64,000 nucleotides of DNA from an uncultured Phascolarctobacterium sp. (GCF_900770955.1 NZ_CAAGLX010000024.1:1-64000), one strand, 5' to 3'. Numbered from the stretch's first letter, positions 7,672-15,723 are shown. Made by a program: numbers and translations. The notes: generated from the sequence alone by a model not told the origin.

Positions 7672-9027
7672 ATGCCAAAGAAAAAGACAGCATTGACAAT
7701 AGAAGAACGCTTGCAGCAGGCGCTGGTGCCTGCGGAGGAACAGCCTTATGAGGTGCCGGAGAATTGGGTGTGGGTAAGGCTAGGAGAAGTAACCAAAGTT
7801 GTTGGTGGCGGTACTCCCTCTACGTCTAAAAAAGAATATTATGATGAAGGAAACATATCTTGGTTATCACCTGTAGATTTATCTAACTATAATGGTATTT
7901 ATATTTCACGCGGAAATAAAATGATAACATTAGAAGGGTTGAATAATTCTTCTGCTAAGTTGTTACCTAAAGATACAGTGTGTCTGACGAGCCGTGCTCC
8001 AATTGGTTATGTTGCAATAGCAGAAAAAGAATTGTGTACCAATCAAGGCTTTAAAAGTTTTTTGCCGTCACCGACATATCTTGCTAAATTTTTATATTGG
8101 TATTTAAAAGGTAATAAGGAGCTTTTGAAATCGAAAGCCAGTGGAACAACATTTTTGGAACTTTCAGCATCTAAAGCTGCAACAATAGAATTCCCTCTCC
8201 CTCCGCTCTCCGAACAGCAACGCATAGTTGAGCGCATCGAAGAGCTTTTTGCCAAGCTTGACGAAGCAAAGGAACGACTGCAGGAGGCTGCGGATAGCTT
8301 TGCTGTGCGCAAGGCAGCAATTTTGCACAAGGCATTTACGGGCGAGCTTATTGGAAAGCAAGTTACTGAATTAGTTCCATTGGAAAATTTAGTTGATTTA
8401 ATTAAAATAGGACCATTTGGATCGTCTTTACATGAATCAGATTATATTGAGAATGGAATTCCTTTAGTTAATCCAAAACATATAGTTCAACAACGTATAG
8501 TACCTCAATCAAAGATATCTATATCAGATGAAAAAGCAGAAGAATTATCTTCATATAAGCTAAAGGAGAATGATATAGTCCTTGGTAGACGTGGAGAAAT
8601 GGGACGTTGTGCACCGATTAGTAATAGAGAAGAAAATTGGATTTGTGGTACAGGTAGTATGATTATTCGCTTAAAGAAAGAGTATGATGCAAAGTTGTAT
8701 TCTTTGATTTTAGGAAGTCAGGCGACTGTAACTTATCTTGAAAATTCTGCTGTTGGTTCTACGTTAAAAAATCTTAACGAGAAAATAGTTAGGAAAATAC
8801 CAGTTCCTCAATTTTCTAGTGAAGAACAGCACGAAATCGTGCGCCTCATCGACGATCTGCTGGCGCGTGAGCGCAAAGCACAGCAGGCTGCGGAGCAGGC
8901 CTTGGCAAGCATCGAGCTGATGAAGAAATCCATCCTCGCGCGTGCCTTCCGCGGCGAGCTGGGCACGAACAAAGCGAGCGAAGCGAGCGCACTGGAGCTT
9001 TTGCGTTTGCTCGAATTCCAGCCTTAA
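7672..9027 (+). CDS. hsdS: Type I restriction-modification specificity (S) subunit
   Basis: HsdS recognises the bipartite target and docks two HsdM copies. The 451-aa protein has the classical layout. A first target-recognition domain (about 33-175) begins WVWVRLGEVTKVVGGGTPST. A conserved helical spacer follows (about 176-233, LPPLSEQQRIVERIEELFAKLD...). A second target-recognition domain (about 234-380) begins VPLENLVDLIKIGPFGSS, and a second conserved helix runs to the end. The recognition domains are clearly AT-rich (7790-8200 and 8370-8810), while the helical regions are GC-rich like hsdM, a mosaic expected from domain swapping. The ATG is 8 bases behind AAAGGAG. It is separated from hsdM by an antitoxin-like RNA and its terminator, unlike the tight hsdR-hsdM join, so its expression may be uncoupled. 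Confidence 0.95.
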   Translation: MPKKKTALTIEERLQQALVPAEEQPYEVPENWVWVRLGEVTKVVGGGTPSTSKKEYYDEGNISWLSPVDLSNYNGIYISRGNKMITLEGLNNSSAKLLPKDTVCLTSRAPIGYVAIAEKELCTNQGFKSFLPSPTYLAKFLYWYLKGNKELLKSKASGTTFLELSASKAATIEFPLPPLSEQQRIVERIEELFAKLDEAKERLQEAADSFAVRKAAILHKAFTGELIGKQVTELVPLENLVDLIKIGPFGSSLHESDYIENGIPLVNPKHIVQQRIVPQSKISISDEKAEELSSYKLKENDIVLGRRGEMGRCAPISNREENWICGTGSMIIRLKKEYDAKLYSLILGSQATVTYLENSAVGSTLKNLNEKIVRKIPVPQFSSEEQHEIVRLIDDLLARERKAQQAAEQALASIELMKKSILARAFRGELGTNKASEASALELLRLLEFQP

Positions 9028-9030
9028 AAC

Positions 9031-9152
9031 TTGCAAAGCTATGAATTATGTGGTATATTAGATATAGAAAAAGACAACCGCCCACAAGGTGGGTTGCCGA
9101 TTAGGTTAAGAAAAATCCGCTCCGTACTCGCCAAAGTCTTGGGGCGGTTTTT
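9031..9152 (+). ncRNA. Antitoxin RNA of a type I toxin-antitoxin module, with promoter (copy C)
   Basis: TTGCAA (9031-9036), a 17-bp spacer and TATATT (9054-9059) make a strong promoter directly behind hsdS. The predicted RNA (about 9066-9152) has a 5' hairpin (CAACCGCCCAC/GTGGGTTG, 9075-9098) and ends at a CCGCTCC (9117-9123)/GGGGCGG (9141-9147) hairpin followed by TTTTT. It converges on the toxin mRNA (minus strand) and shares the terminator with it. Overlapping 3' ends of this kind are the txpA/RatA or bsrG/SR4 arrangement. Confidence 0.65.
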
Positions 9153-9226
9153 CTATGTCCGTAACTTTTTTACTTTTTGTTCTGAAAAATGAACGTAAGT
9201 AATGCTACGATAAAAATTCCAAAGGA
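9141..9226. repeat. 86-bp exact direct repeat, right copy
   Basis: Identical to 7577-7662. It contains the right arm of the antitoxin terminator and the C-terminal half of the toxin gene. Recombination between the two copies would excise a 1564-bp segment carrying all of hsdS. Confidence 0.85.
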
Positions 9227-9256
9227 CATTAAATCCTGAAAGCTGAAATATACCAT
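9170..9256 (-). CDS. Holin-like type I toxin, 28 aa
   Basis: The peptide MVYFSFQDLMSFGIFIVALL-TFIFQNKK has a short polar start, one hydrophobic membrane segment (about 9-25) and a basic tail. This is the shape of the putative holin-like toxins of Firmicutes (Hol_Tox/TxpA type). A strong GGAGGTG ribosome site precedes the ATG by about 6 bases. A promoter on the minus strand and a convergent antitoxin RNA on the plus strand complete the module. Such peptides insert into the inner membrane when the antisense RNA is lost. The family call rests on size, topology and the RNA context; there is no conserved catalytic residue to verify. Confidence 0.7.
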   Translation of the reverse strand: MVYFSFQDLMSFGIFIVALLTFIFQNKK

Positions 9257-9319
9257 AGACATCACCTCCATTCGTAGAGAATGAAGGCAACACCACCCCG
9301 TGAACCGGTTGTCAAAAAC

Positions 9320-9348
9320 ATTTTATCATAAAATTTCAACTAAAGCAA
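9320..9348 (-). promoter_or_regulatory. Promoter of the holin-like toxin mRNA
   Basis: Read on the minus strand: TTGCTT (9348-9343), a 17-bp spacer and TAAAAT (9325-9320). It is placed to give a toxin transcript with about 60 bases of leader. Confidence 0.6.
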
Positions 9349-9386
9349 TAGAATGTTTGCTTATAAAGAGCTTCATTAAAAAGATC

Positions 9387-9428
9387 AAGACCTTGGCAGC
9401 GGCAAAAGCTGACGCTAAGGTCTTTTTT
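9387..9428. terminator. Intrinsic terminator-like hairpin
   Basis: AAGACCTT (9387-9394) pairs with AAGGTCTT (9417-9424), extended by GC-rich pairs, with TTTTTT after it. The flank GCTTATAAAGAGCTTC before it also occurs before the hairpin at 1978-2016, so the pair is a repeated unit. Bases 9440-9600 hold no gene that I can support. Confidence 0.65.
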
Positions 9429-9605
9429 GCTATATCTTTATCAGCGTCTTATAGCGAAACACTTGGATACCACATAGCTGTTCCTGCAAACCTTTCTTGC
9501 AACTTCTTTCAGTTATGAAAGAAGTTGATATTACGTAAGCGGCAAATCACGTCAGTAATTTTGTTTGAAGCTTGTCCGCAGCCTTGCAGCATCCCAAACT
9601 TTAAA

Positions 9606-9634
9606 TTTACTTCATGCTTTTACTCTGCTATACT
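9606..9634 (+). promoter_or_regulatory. Promoter of the nfeD-floA operon
   Basis: TTTACT (9606-9611), exactly 17 bp, TATACT (9629-9634). The first start codon is 32 bp downstream. Confidence 0.7.
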
Positions 9635-9665
9635 ATAAATGTATAAGCTTTGAGGAGGTGCAGTC

Positions 9666-10139
9666 ATGCCATTGGAATATTATTTTATGCTGGCGGGCCT
9701 TGTCCTGCTGCTGATAGAATTTGTGCTACCGGGCTTCGGAATTTTCGGTATCAGCGGCATGGTGTGCCTGACTGTCGGCGGCTTTTACGTTTTGGGCGGT
9801 AATGCCTGGGCGGCGCTGGTGCTGTTGGCAGTGTATCTGTTTTTGGTGCTGGTGGTTACGCTGCTGTGCGTGTATCTGCCCAAGGAAAGCAAGTATAATC
9901 CCTTTGTGCTGTGGACACGCCAAAAAAACAGCGAAGGCTACACCGGCGGCAAAAACTGGAGTATGCTGGTGGGCAAAAGAGGCACAGCCTTGACCACGCT
10001 GCGTCCTGCAGGCACGATTCTGGTGGACGGCAAGCGTCTTGATGTGAGCAGTCAGGGAGATTATATCGAAAAGTCTGCGCCCGTGATTATCGTGCGGGTA
10101 GAGGGCAGCAAAATTTTTGTAGAACAGACGAAGGAGTGA
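9666..10139 (+). CDS. nfeD: NfeD-like membrane protein
   Basis: This short-form (157 aa) NfeD protein partners flotillin-like proteins in membrane microdomains. The N-terminal half has hydrophobic segments (about 5-30, 32-50 and 53-75) with a Pro-Gly-Phe-Gly turn (FVLPGFGIFGISG). The C-terminal 65 residues form the OB-fold domain: LVGKRGTALTTLRPAGTILVDG, then residues ending in VIIVRVEGSKIFVEQ. It lacks the N-terminal ClpP-like protease of long NfeD proteins. GAGGAGGTG precedes the ATG. floA begins 4 bases after its stop, the usual conserved pair. Confidence 0.85.
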   Translation: MPLEYYFMLAGLVLLLIEFVLPGFGIFGISGMVCLTVGGFYVLGGNAWAALVLLAVYLFLVLVVTLLCVYLPKESKYNPFVLWTRQKNSEGYTGGKNWSMLVGKRGTALTTLRPAGTILVDGKRLDVSSQGDYIEKSAPVIIVRVEGSKIFVEQTKE

Positions 10140-10143
10140 CATT

Positions 10144-11151
10144 ATGGATTTATTATTCAGTATGATTTTCGGCAGTGGCTTTGCAGTAATCATTGCTATT
10201 GCCGGTATCGCGATTTTTCTTAACTTTGTGCCGTTGGGCCTGTGGATTTCGGCAATCGCCGCCGGTGTTAACGTGGGTATCTTCAACCTTATCGGTATGC
10301 GCCTGCGCCGCGTACCCGCGTCGCAGATTGTGCTGCCTTTGATTAAGGCGAATAAGGCAGGTCTTGACGTAAACGTCAACCAGCTGGAGGCGCATTATCT
10401 GGCAGGCGGTAACGTGGACCGCGTTATTGACGCTTTGATTGCTGCCCACAGAGCGCAGATTGAGCTGAGCTTTGAGCGTGGCTGTGCCATTGACCTTGCG
10501 GGACGCAACGTGCTGGAGGCTGTGCAGATGAGTGTTAACCCCGAGGTTATCGAAACTCCGGTAGTAAGTGCTGTTGCCAAGGATGGCATTGAGCTGAAGG
10601 TAAAGGCGCGCGTAACTGTGCGTGCCAACATTGACCGCCTGGTAGGCGGTGCCGGCGAAGCAACGATTATTGCGCGTGTCGGCGAAGGCATTGTAACAAA
10701 CGTAGGCTCCAGTGCTGACCACAGCAAGGTACTGGAAAACCCCGACTTTATTTCCAAAACAGTTTTGGACAAGGGCCTGGATGCAGGCACTGCTTTTGAA
10801 ATTCTTTCCATTGATATTGCGGACGTAGATGTAGGCCGTAACATCGGCGCTGCGCTGATGACCGACCAGGCGGAGGCAGACAAGCGCATTGCTCAGGCGC
10901 GCGCTGAGGAACGCCGTGCGATGGCTGTTGCCAAGGAGCAGGAAATGAAGGCCTATACGCAGGAAATGCAGGCGAAGGTTGTGGAAGCACAGGCTAAGGT
11001 TCCGACAGCTATGGCAGAGGCACTGGCTAACGGCCGCCTGGGCGTGATGGATTACTACCGTCTGAACAATATTCAGGCAGATACACAGATGCGCCGCACG
11101 ATTGCCGAGGTAAGCCCGGAGGGCGAGGAAAAGCCTGAGGGCAGCAAATAA
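10144..11151 (+). CDS. floA: Flotillin-like protein FloA
   Basis: FloA scaffolds functional membrane microdomains and affects membrane fluidity, secretion and signalling complexes. The 335-aa length matches the family. Two hydrophobic hairpin-like segments (about 3-30 and 33-52) are followed by the SPFH/PHB region (GIELKVKARVTVRANIDRLV around 145-165; DVGRNIGAALMTDQAEADKR around 225). The C-terminal coiled coil is rich in Ala, Glu and Gln (about 235-300, AQARAEERRAMAVAKEQEMK). It lies in an operon with nfeD upstream and an unknown membrane protein downstream. Confidence 0.95.
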   Translation: MDLLFSMIFGSGFAVIIAIAGIAIFLNFVPLGLWISAIAAGVNVGIFNLIGMRLRRVPASQIVLPLIKANKAGLDVNVNQLEAHYLAGGNVDRVIDALIAAHRAQIELSFERGCAIDLAGRNVLEAVQMSVNPEVIETPVVSAVAKDGIELKVKARVTVRANIDRLVGGAGEATIIARVGEGIVTNVGSSADHSKVLENPDFISKTVLDKGLDAGTAFEILSIDIADVDVGRNIGAALMTDQAEADKRIAQARAEERRAMAVAKEQEMKAYTQEMQAKVVEAQAKVPTAMAEALANGRLGVMDYYRLNNIQADTQMRRTIAEVSPEGEEKPEGSK

Positions 11152-11165
11152 ACGAGGTGAGGCTT

Positions 11166-11756
11166 ATGGGCGGTTTGTTTGACAATGATTTAATCCCCCT
11201 GCTTTTTGTCCTCGTAATGCTGGCCAACGTATTTTTGGATAGGCGTAACCGTCGCCGTCGCAGACAGCAGGAGCAGCCGCAGGAAACGGCGGAGCCGACG
11301 CAGTCAGAGCAGCAAGCGCAGGCTAAGCCGAAAGACCTTGCTGCCGAGTTTGAACGCCGGCTGCAAAAGACGACGGAGGAGGCGCAGGCGCGCAAGCGTC
11401 AAAACAGCCGCGAAGGCGGCGTAGTGCATGACGGAACGCGCGTAAGGCGCGACAGTGACAGCAGAATTCACCATGACGACGAAGCACTGCATGAGCATAC
11501 CGGCAGGGTTCATCGTGAAAATGAAGCCCTGGTGCATGACAAGGGCAAGGTTTATTACGACCCCCGCGGTGATTACAGCTATGATGAAGCAAAGATGAAC
11601 GCTGCCGCAGCGGCGTTTAACGCACACTACGCACAGCAGGCGCAGCCTGCGCCCCAAAAGCGCGTCAAGCTGAAGCATGCGGCGCTGGTCAACGGCATTA
11701 TCATGGCCGAGGTATTAGGAAAACCGCGCGCTCTCAACCCCTATGAGGAGCGCTGA
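11166..11756 (+). CDS. Membrane-anchored charged protein of unknown function, 196 aa
   Basis: This is the third gene of the nfeD-floA operon, with 14 bp after floA. I chose the ATG at 11166, because GAGGTGAGG is at a better distance from it than from the in-frame GTG at 11157. One hydrophobic segment (about 8-25) is followed by a very basic cluster (RRNRRRRRQQ), which predicts a cytoplasmic body. A Gln/Glu/Ala-rich linker leads to a section with repeated HxD/HE motifs (HHDDEALHEHTGRVHRENE, about 98-120). The C-terminus has an Ala-rich helix ending NGIIMAEVLGKPRAL. I recognise no domain. Its position suggests a role with the FloA microdomain; this is inference. Confidence 0.65.
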   Translation: MGGLFDNDLIPLLFVLVMLANVFLDRRNRRRRRQQEQPQETAEPTQSEQQAQAKPKDLAAEFERRLQKTTEEAQARKRQNSREGGVVHDGTRVRRDSDSRIHHDDEALHEHTGRVHRENEALVHDKGKVYYDPRGDYSYDEAKMNAAAAAFNAHYAQQAQPAPQKRVKLKHAALVNGIIMAEVLGKPRALNPYEER

Positions 11757-11794
11757 TGTAAAGATTCCCGCAAACAGTAAGGAGATGTTGCAGA

Positions 11795-13273
11795 ATGCTG
11801 GAGAAGCTGGATTTGAGTAAAAAAGTGTCCAAGGAAGATTACAACGAGCAGATGGAAGTGCTGGGTGAACGTCTGGGAAAGGCGCAGCGCATGGCCCGCG
11901 ATGCCAAAAGACCGATTATTATTGTCTTTGAGGGCTGGCGCGGTGCGCGACGCAGTGCGCTGATTAATGCGATGATGCAGCAGATGGATGCCCGCGGCTT
12001 TAATGTTTATTCCAGCGTGCGCATGGGCGGACAACTGCAGGAGCAGCCGTTTTTCAGTGCCTTCTGGAAGCGCTTGCCGGCGTTGGGACATATTGCCGTT
12101 TATCACCGCAGCTGGTATTATCTGAAAAACGCCAACGAGCTTGCGGATAAGCCGGAGGATGCTCCCGAATATCCCGTTGTTTCCTTTGAGCATATCAATA
12201 ACTTTGAAAAAATGCTGACGGACGACAATTATCTTATCCTCAAATTTTTCCTGCATCTGTCACCGGAGCAGCAAAAGAAAAATATCGACAAGAATGCCAA
12301 AACACTGGGCAAGGCGTGGCGGGACCTGAATCCGGCCCTTGATGAAAGTGATAACTACGATAAATTTTTGCCGCATTACGAAAAAATGCTGGAGGCTACC
12401 GATACAGTAAACGCTCCCTGGCACCTGATTGCTGCCGATGATCCGCGTAGCGCGCGTCTGGAGGTTTTCAATAAGATTGCCGATGCTATCGAAAAGGCCG
12501 TGCAGATGCCTGCAGAGCTTGCTGCCGATAAACGCACTGCGGCCACCTACGATGTGCTGAGCACGATTGATGCAAGCAAGGAGCTTACCAAGGAAGAATA
12601 TAAGGAAAAGCTGGACAAGTACCAGAAAAAGCTGCGCCAACTGCAGATTGAAATGTTCAAGGCGCAGATTCCTGTAGTTATCGGCTTTGAGGGCTGGGAT
12701 GCCGCAGGCAAGGGCGGCGCTATCCGCAGGCTGACGGCGGCACTGGACCCGTTGGGCTTTCATGTGCATCCGATTGCGGCGCCGAACGTGGTCGAAAAGC
12801 AGTTCCATTACCAGTGGCGCTTCTGGACAAGATTGCCGCAGCCGGGCAACATAGCGATTTTTGACCGCACCTGGTACGGCCGTGTCATGGTAGAGCGTAT
12901 CGAAGGCTTTGCCAAGCCGCAGGAATGGCAGCGTGCCTACGATGAAATCAAGGATATGGAGGCACAGTGGAGCGAGCACGGTATCGCTATTGCCAAATTC
13001 TGGCTGCAGATTGACAAGGATGAGCAGCTGCGACGCTTCAATGACCGTCAGGCTGACCCCAATAAGCAGTGGAAGATTACGGACGAGGACTGGCGTAACC
13101 GTGATAAATGGGATGCTTACGAAGCGGCAGTCAACGAAATGCTGGTGCGCACTGATACCTCGTATGCACCGTGGACTGTGGTTGAGGGCAATAATAAATA
13201 TTATGCCCGCTTAAAGGTTTTGAAAACAGTTATCGATTTGTTTGAACGTAAGCTGGCAGAAAAAAATCAGTAA
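11795..13273 (+). CDS. pap: Polyphosphate:AMP phosphotransferase (two-domain PPK2)
   Basis: It transfers phosphate from polyphosphate to a nucleotide, in class II enzymes AMP to ADP. The 492-aa protein is two tandem PPK2 domains. The C-terminal domain has an intact Walker A (GFEGWDAAGKGG, about 296-307), Walker B-like FDRTWYGR and a lid arginine cluster. The N-terminal domain keeps the fold (FEGWRGARRSAL, about 46; HRSWYYLKN) but has lost the P-loop Gly/Lys, so it is probably structural, as in known two-domain Pap proteins. The ATG follows AAGGAG closely. It is a single gene with a strong terminator. Confidence 0.9.
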   Translation: MLEKLDLSKKVSKEDYNEQMEVLGERLGKAQRMARDAKRPIIIVFEGWRGARRSALINAMMQQMDARGFNVYSSVRMGGQLQEQPFFSAFWKRLPALGHIAVYHRSWYYLKNANELADKPEDAPEYPVVSFEHINNFEKMLTDDNYLILKFFLHLSPEQQKKNIDKNAKTLGKAWRDLNPALDESDNYDKFLPHYEKMLEATDTVNAPWHLIAADDPRSARLEVFNKIADAIEKAVQMPAELAADKRTAATYDVLSTIDASKELTKEEYKEKLDKYQKKLRQLQIEMFKAQIPVVIGFEGWDAAGKGGAIRRLTAALDPLGFHVHPIAAPNVVEKQFHYQWRFWTRLPQPGNIAIFDRTWYGRVMVERIEGFAKPQEWQRAYDEIKDMEAQWSEHGIAIAKFWLQIDKDEQLRRFNDRQADPNKQWKITDEDWRNRDKWDAYEAAVNEMLVRTDTSYAPWTVVEGNNKYYARLKVLKTVIDLFERKLAEKNQ

Positions 13274-13276
13274 AAT

Positions 13277-13318
13277 ACAAGAAAATATCAGCGTAGTTTT
13301 GCGCTGATATTTTCTTAA
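13277..13318 (+). terminator. Intrinsic terminator of the polyphosphate phosphotransferase gene
   Basis: AAGAAAATATCAGCG and CGCTGATATTTTCTT form a perfect 15-bp stem with an 8-nt loop. It is A/T-rich at the base, so it may act in both directions. Confidence 0.85.
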
Positions 13319-13348
13319 TACATTCTAGATACTCGGAGAGGAAATGCT

Positions 13349-15064
13349 TTGTCCTGGATAATCAAAAACTATATTAAAGAAACAAGAGAAAACGAAACCG
13401 GCGCGCAGGTGTATCCGCCGGGTTTACGCCATCCGGTAGCCTTTATTTACCCCAACGTCTACCATCTGGGCATGTCGAACCTTGGTATGCACATTCTGTA
13501 TCAGATGATTAACGAGCGCGGTGACAGTGCCTGCGAGCGCTTCTTCTTGCCTGATAAACGCTTGCAGCAGGAGCATATCAAAAGCAAAACGCCGCTGCTG
13601 AGCCTGGAAAACCAGCGTCCGCTGGCAGATTTTGATGTTATCTTCGTTATGCTGTCCTTTGAAATGGACTATGATAATCTGCTGACGGTGCTGGATTTGG
13701 GCAATATCCGTCTGCGGGCGGCGGAGCGCAATCAGCGTGAGCCTTTGGTGATTATCGGCGGCCCCTGTGCCACCTTTAATCCCGAGCCGCTGGCTGCCGT
13801 TGCTGATGCTTTTGTTATCGGCGAGGGCGAGGAAACAGTGCAGCACGTTCTGGATACCATCTACCGTGAGGAAAGCAAGCAAGAGCGTTTGGCGGCGCTG
13901 GCGCAGGTGCCGGGCGTTTATGTACCCGGCCTGTATACGGCGCAGTACGATGAGGAGGGCGAGTTTACTGCCCTGCTGCCGCAGGAGGGAGCGCCGGCGA
14001 AGGTAGCGCGTCAGTGGGCGCGTGATATCGACGCTTATCCGCACACCTCTGCCATCGTTACGAGCGGAACGGAATTTGAGGATATGTTTATCGTCGAGGT
14101 GGCACGCGGCTGCGGCCGTCACTGCCGCTTCTGCATGGCAGGCTATTGCTTCCGCAAGCCGCGTCCGCGTAAGCTGGAAAATATTTTGGCAGATATCGCC
14201 AAGCGTCCCGAGCGCACGAAAAAGGTGGGCCTGATGGGCGCTGCCGTTTCCGACCATCCGCAGATGGCAGAGCTGACGGAATACCTGGTAGAGCACAAGA
14301 TACCATTTTCCGTTGCCAGCATGCGCGCCGATATGCTTACGGAGCAGATTGCCCATGCGTTGGCGCAGAGCGGCCAGCGCACGATGACCGTAGCACCGGA
14401 GGCTGGCAGCGAGCGGATGCGCGCTGCTATCAACAAGGGCATTACGGAGGAGCACGTCTATAATTCTATCGAGCTGGCAGCTGCTGCCGGTATGCGCAAT
14501 ATCAAGCTGTATTATATGATCGGCCTGCCGGGAGAAGAGGACGAGGATATCGTGGAAACGGTAGAGATGATTAAACGCGTGCGCGCCAAAATGGATGCCG
14601 TGGGCAACAAGGGCGAGCTGGTTATTTCGGTCAACGGCTTCGTGCCCAAGCCCTTTACGCCGTACCAGTGGGCACCGCTGTGCAATGTGCGCACGCTGAA
14701 GAAGCGCTTCAAAATTTTGGGCGACGGACTGAAGAAGGAAAAGCGTATTAAGCTGATTACCGAATCGCTGAAGGAAACTGTGGTGCAGTCCGTGCTGGCG
14801 CGCGGCAGCAGACGTATCGGCGAGGCGCTGCTGACGGCGCATGTGGAAGGACGCAGCCTGAAGCAGGTGCTGAAGGAGCAGGGCCTTGATGCTGAGGAGC
14901 TGGCTGAGCGTGAGCTGCAGGTAGGTCAGCCGCTGCCGTGGCAGCATCTGGATATGGGCGTGACGCAGGAATATCTTGCTGCCGAGCTGCAGCGCAGCGA
15001 GAGCGGCAAATTTACGCCGATGTGCTTTGAAGGCTGCCGGCGCTGCGGTGTCTGCCGGGAATAA
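13349..15064 (+). CDS. Radical SAM protein with B12-binding-type N-terminus (TIGR03960-like)
   Basis: The 571-aa protein has a Rossmann-like B12-binding-type region (about 25-185, with FEMDYDNLLTVLDLG and IIGGPCATFNPEPLAAVADA). A radical SAM core with CGRHCRFC (C-x3-C-x2-C, about 256-263) follows and continues to about 480. The C-terminus carries a Cys-rich end (CFEGCRRCGVC). These features match the TIGR03960 family, which is common in Firmicutes, often next to a TIGR03936 partner, and without an assigned reaction; YgiQ-type proteins are more distant. No TIGR03936 partner follows here. The start is an unusual TTG at 13349 supported by GGAGAGGAAA; the nearby ATG at 13344 is out of frame. Confidence 0.85.
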   Translation: MSWIIKNYIKETRENETGAQVYPPGLRHPVAFIYPNVYHLGMSNLGMHILYQMINERGDSACERFFLPDKRLQQEHIKSKTPLLSLENQRPLADFDVIFVMLSFEMDYDNLLTVLDLGNIRLRAAERNQREPLVIIGGPCATFNPEPLAAVADAFVIGEGEETVQHVLDTIYREESKQERLAALAQVPGVYVPGLYTAQYDEEGEFTALLPQEGAPAKVARQWARDIDAYPHTSAIVTSGTEFEDMFIVEVARGCGRHCRFCMAGYCFRKPRPRKLENILADIAKRPERTKKVGLMGAAVSDHPQMAELTEYLVEHKIPFSVASMRADMLTEQIAHALAQSGQRTMTVAPEAGSERMRAAINKGITEEHVYNSIELAAAAGMRNIKLYYMIGLPGEEDEDIVETVEMIKRVRAKMDAVGNKGELVISVNGFVPKPFTPYQWAPLCNVRTLKKRFKILGDGLKKEKRIKLITESLKETVVQSVLARGSRRIGEALLTAHVEGRSLKQVLKEQGLDAEELAERELQVGQPLPWQHLDMGVTQEYLAAELQRSESGKFTPMCFEGCRRCGVCRE

Positions 15065-15135
15065 AGCAAAAGCCGGCGTTGGCAGTGCAGATGACTGCGA
15101 TTGCCGAAAAAATGCCTGATTCTCTAAAAAAATTA

Positions 15136-15180
15136 AGCATCCCTACACTTTTTGCAGTAAAAGTGCGGGGATGCTTTTTG
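15136..15180 (+). terminator. Intrinsic terminator
   Basis: AAGCATCCC...GGGATGCTT with an inner CACTTTT/AAAAGTG stem, followed by TTTTTG. It ends the radical SAM gene's transcript. Confidence 0.8.
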
Positions 15181-15233
15181 CTTTAATTTTGCTCTTGCTT
15201 AAATTGTCCGGCAAAATTTATCCCTGAAATGCA

Positions 15234-15263
15234 AAAAACCTGCTCTTTTCAGAGCAGGTCAGC
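15234..15263 (-). terminator. Intrinsic terminator of rpsT
   Basis: ACCTGCTCT and AGAGCAGGT form a short stem. On the minus strand it is followed by TTTTTT, 10 bp beyond the rpsT stop. Confidence 0.8.
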
Positions 15264-15272
15264 TTGTCAGAA

Positions 15273-15536
15273 TTAAGCCATAGCGTTGATTCTCTTTGCA
15301 AGTCTGGATTTTTTGCGAGCTGCAGCATTCTTATGGATAATGCCTTTGCGAGCTGCTTTATCGAGCAAACCGGAAGCAGTAGCCATAGTAGCTTGAGCGT
15401 CTTCTTTAGCGCCGGTTTTAGCCAAAGCCTCTACTTTGCGGGAAGCATTACGGAGAGCTGCTTTAATCGGAGCGTTTTTAGCACGACGTTCTGCGTCGGT
15501 CTTTACACTGCGGATGGAAGATTTAATGTTCGGCAA
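15273..15536 (-). CDS. rpsT: Ribosomal protein S20
   Basis: This 87-aa, Lys/Arg/Ala-rich helical protein binds 16S rRNA early in 30S assembly. The N-terminus (MPNIKSSIRSVKTDAERRAK) and the C-terminal GIIHKNAAARKKSRLAKR motif are the family signature. It has its own terminator and an AGGAGGTG ribosome site just before the ATG. It is transcribed away from the merR-like gene. Confidence 0.97.
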   Translation of the reverse strand: MPNIKSSIRSVKTDAERRAKNAPIKAALRNASRKVEALAKTGAKEDAQATMATASGLLDKAARKGIIHKNAAARKKSRLAKRINAMA

Positions 15537-15653
15537 CGAATTTCACCTCCTGAATTTTCTTGTACTGCATTATTCTACCACGAATGCGAGCATTATGCAA
15601 GAGAAAATCACAAATATGCCTGCCTGTTCCTGTAAAAAATATTTTGCAGGAGC

Positions 15654-15684
15654 TTGACCTGGAGCTGACTCCAAATGTTAAAAT
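15654..15684 (+). promoter_or_regulatory. MerR-type promoter with 19-bp spacer and operator dyad
   Basis: TTGACC (15654-15659), a 19-bp spacer (15660-15678) and TAAAAT (15679-15684). The spacer holds the dyad TGGAG-ctg-ACTCCA, the typical operator position and geometry for MerR-family activators, which untwist over-long spacers. It lies 40 bp before the MerR-like gene, so autoregulation is likely. Confidence 0.75.
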
Positions 15685-15723
15685 AAAAGCAAAAAGCAAG
15701 AAAAGCCTTAGGGGGTATGGAGA

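Noticed and set aside
7474..9430. Insertion sequence or composite transposon around hsdS
   Set aside because: The flanking repeats carry no transposase and no terminal inverted repeats; they are toxin-antitoxin element copies.
11795..12500. Intact first PPK2 active site
   Set aside because: The N-terminal domain reads GWRGARRSA where an active P-loop would have GWDAAGKGG, so only the C-terminal domain is called catalytic.
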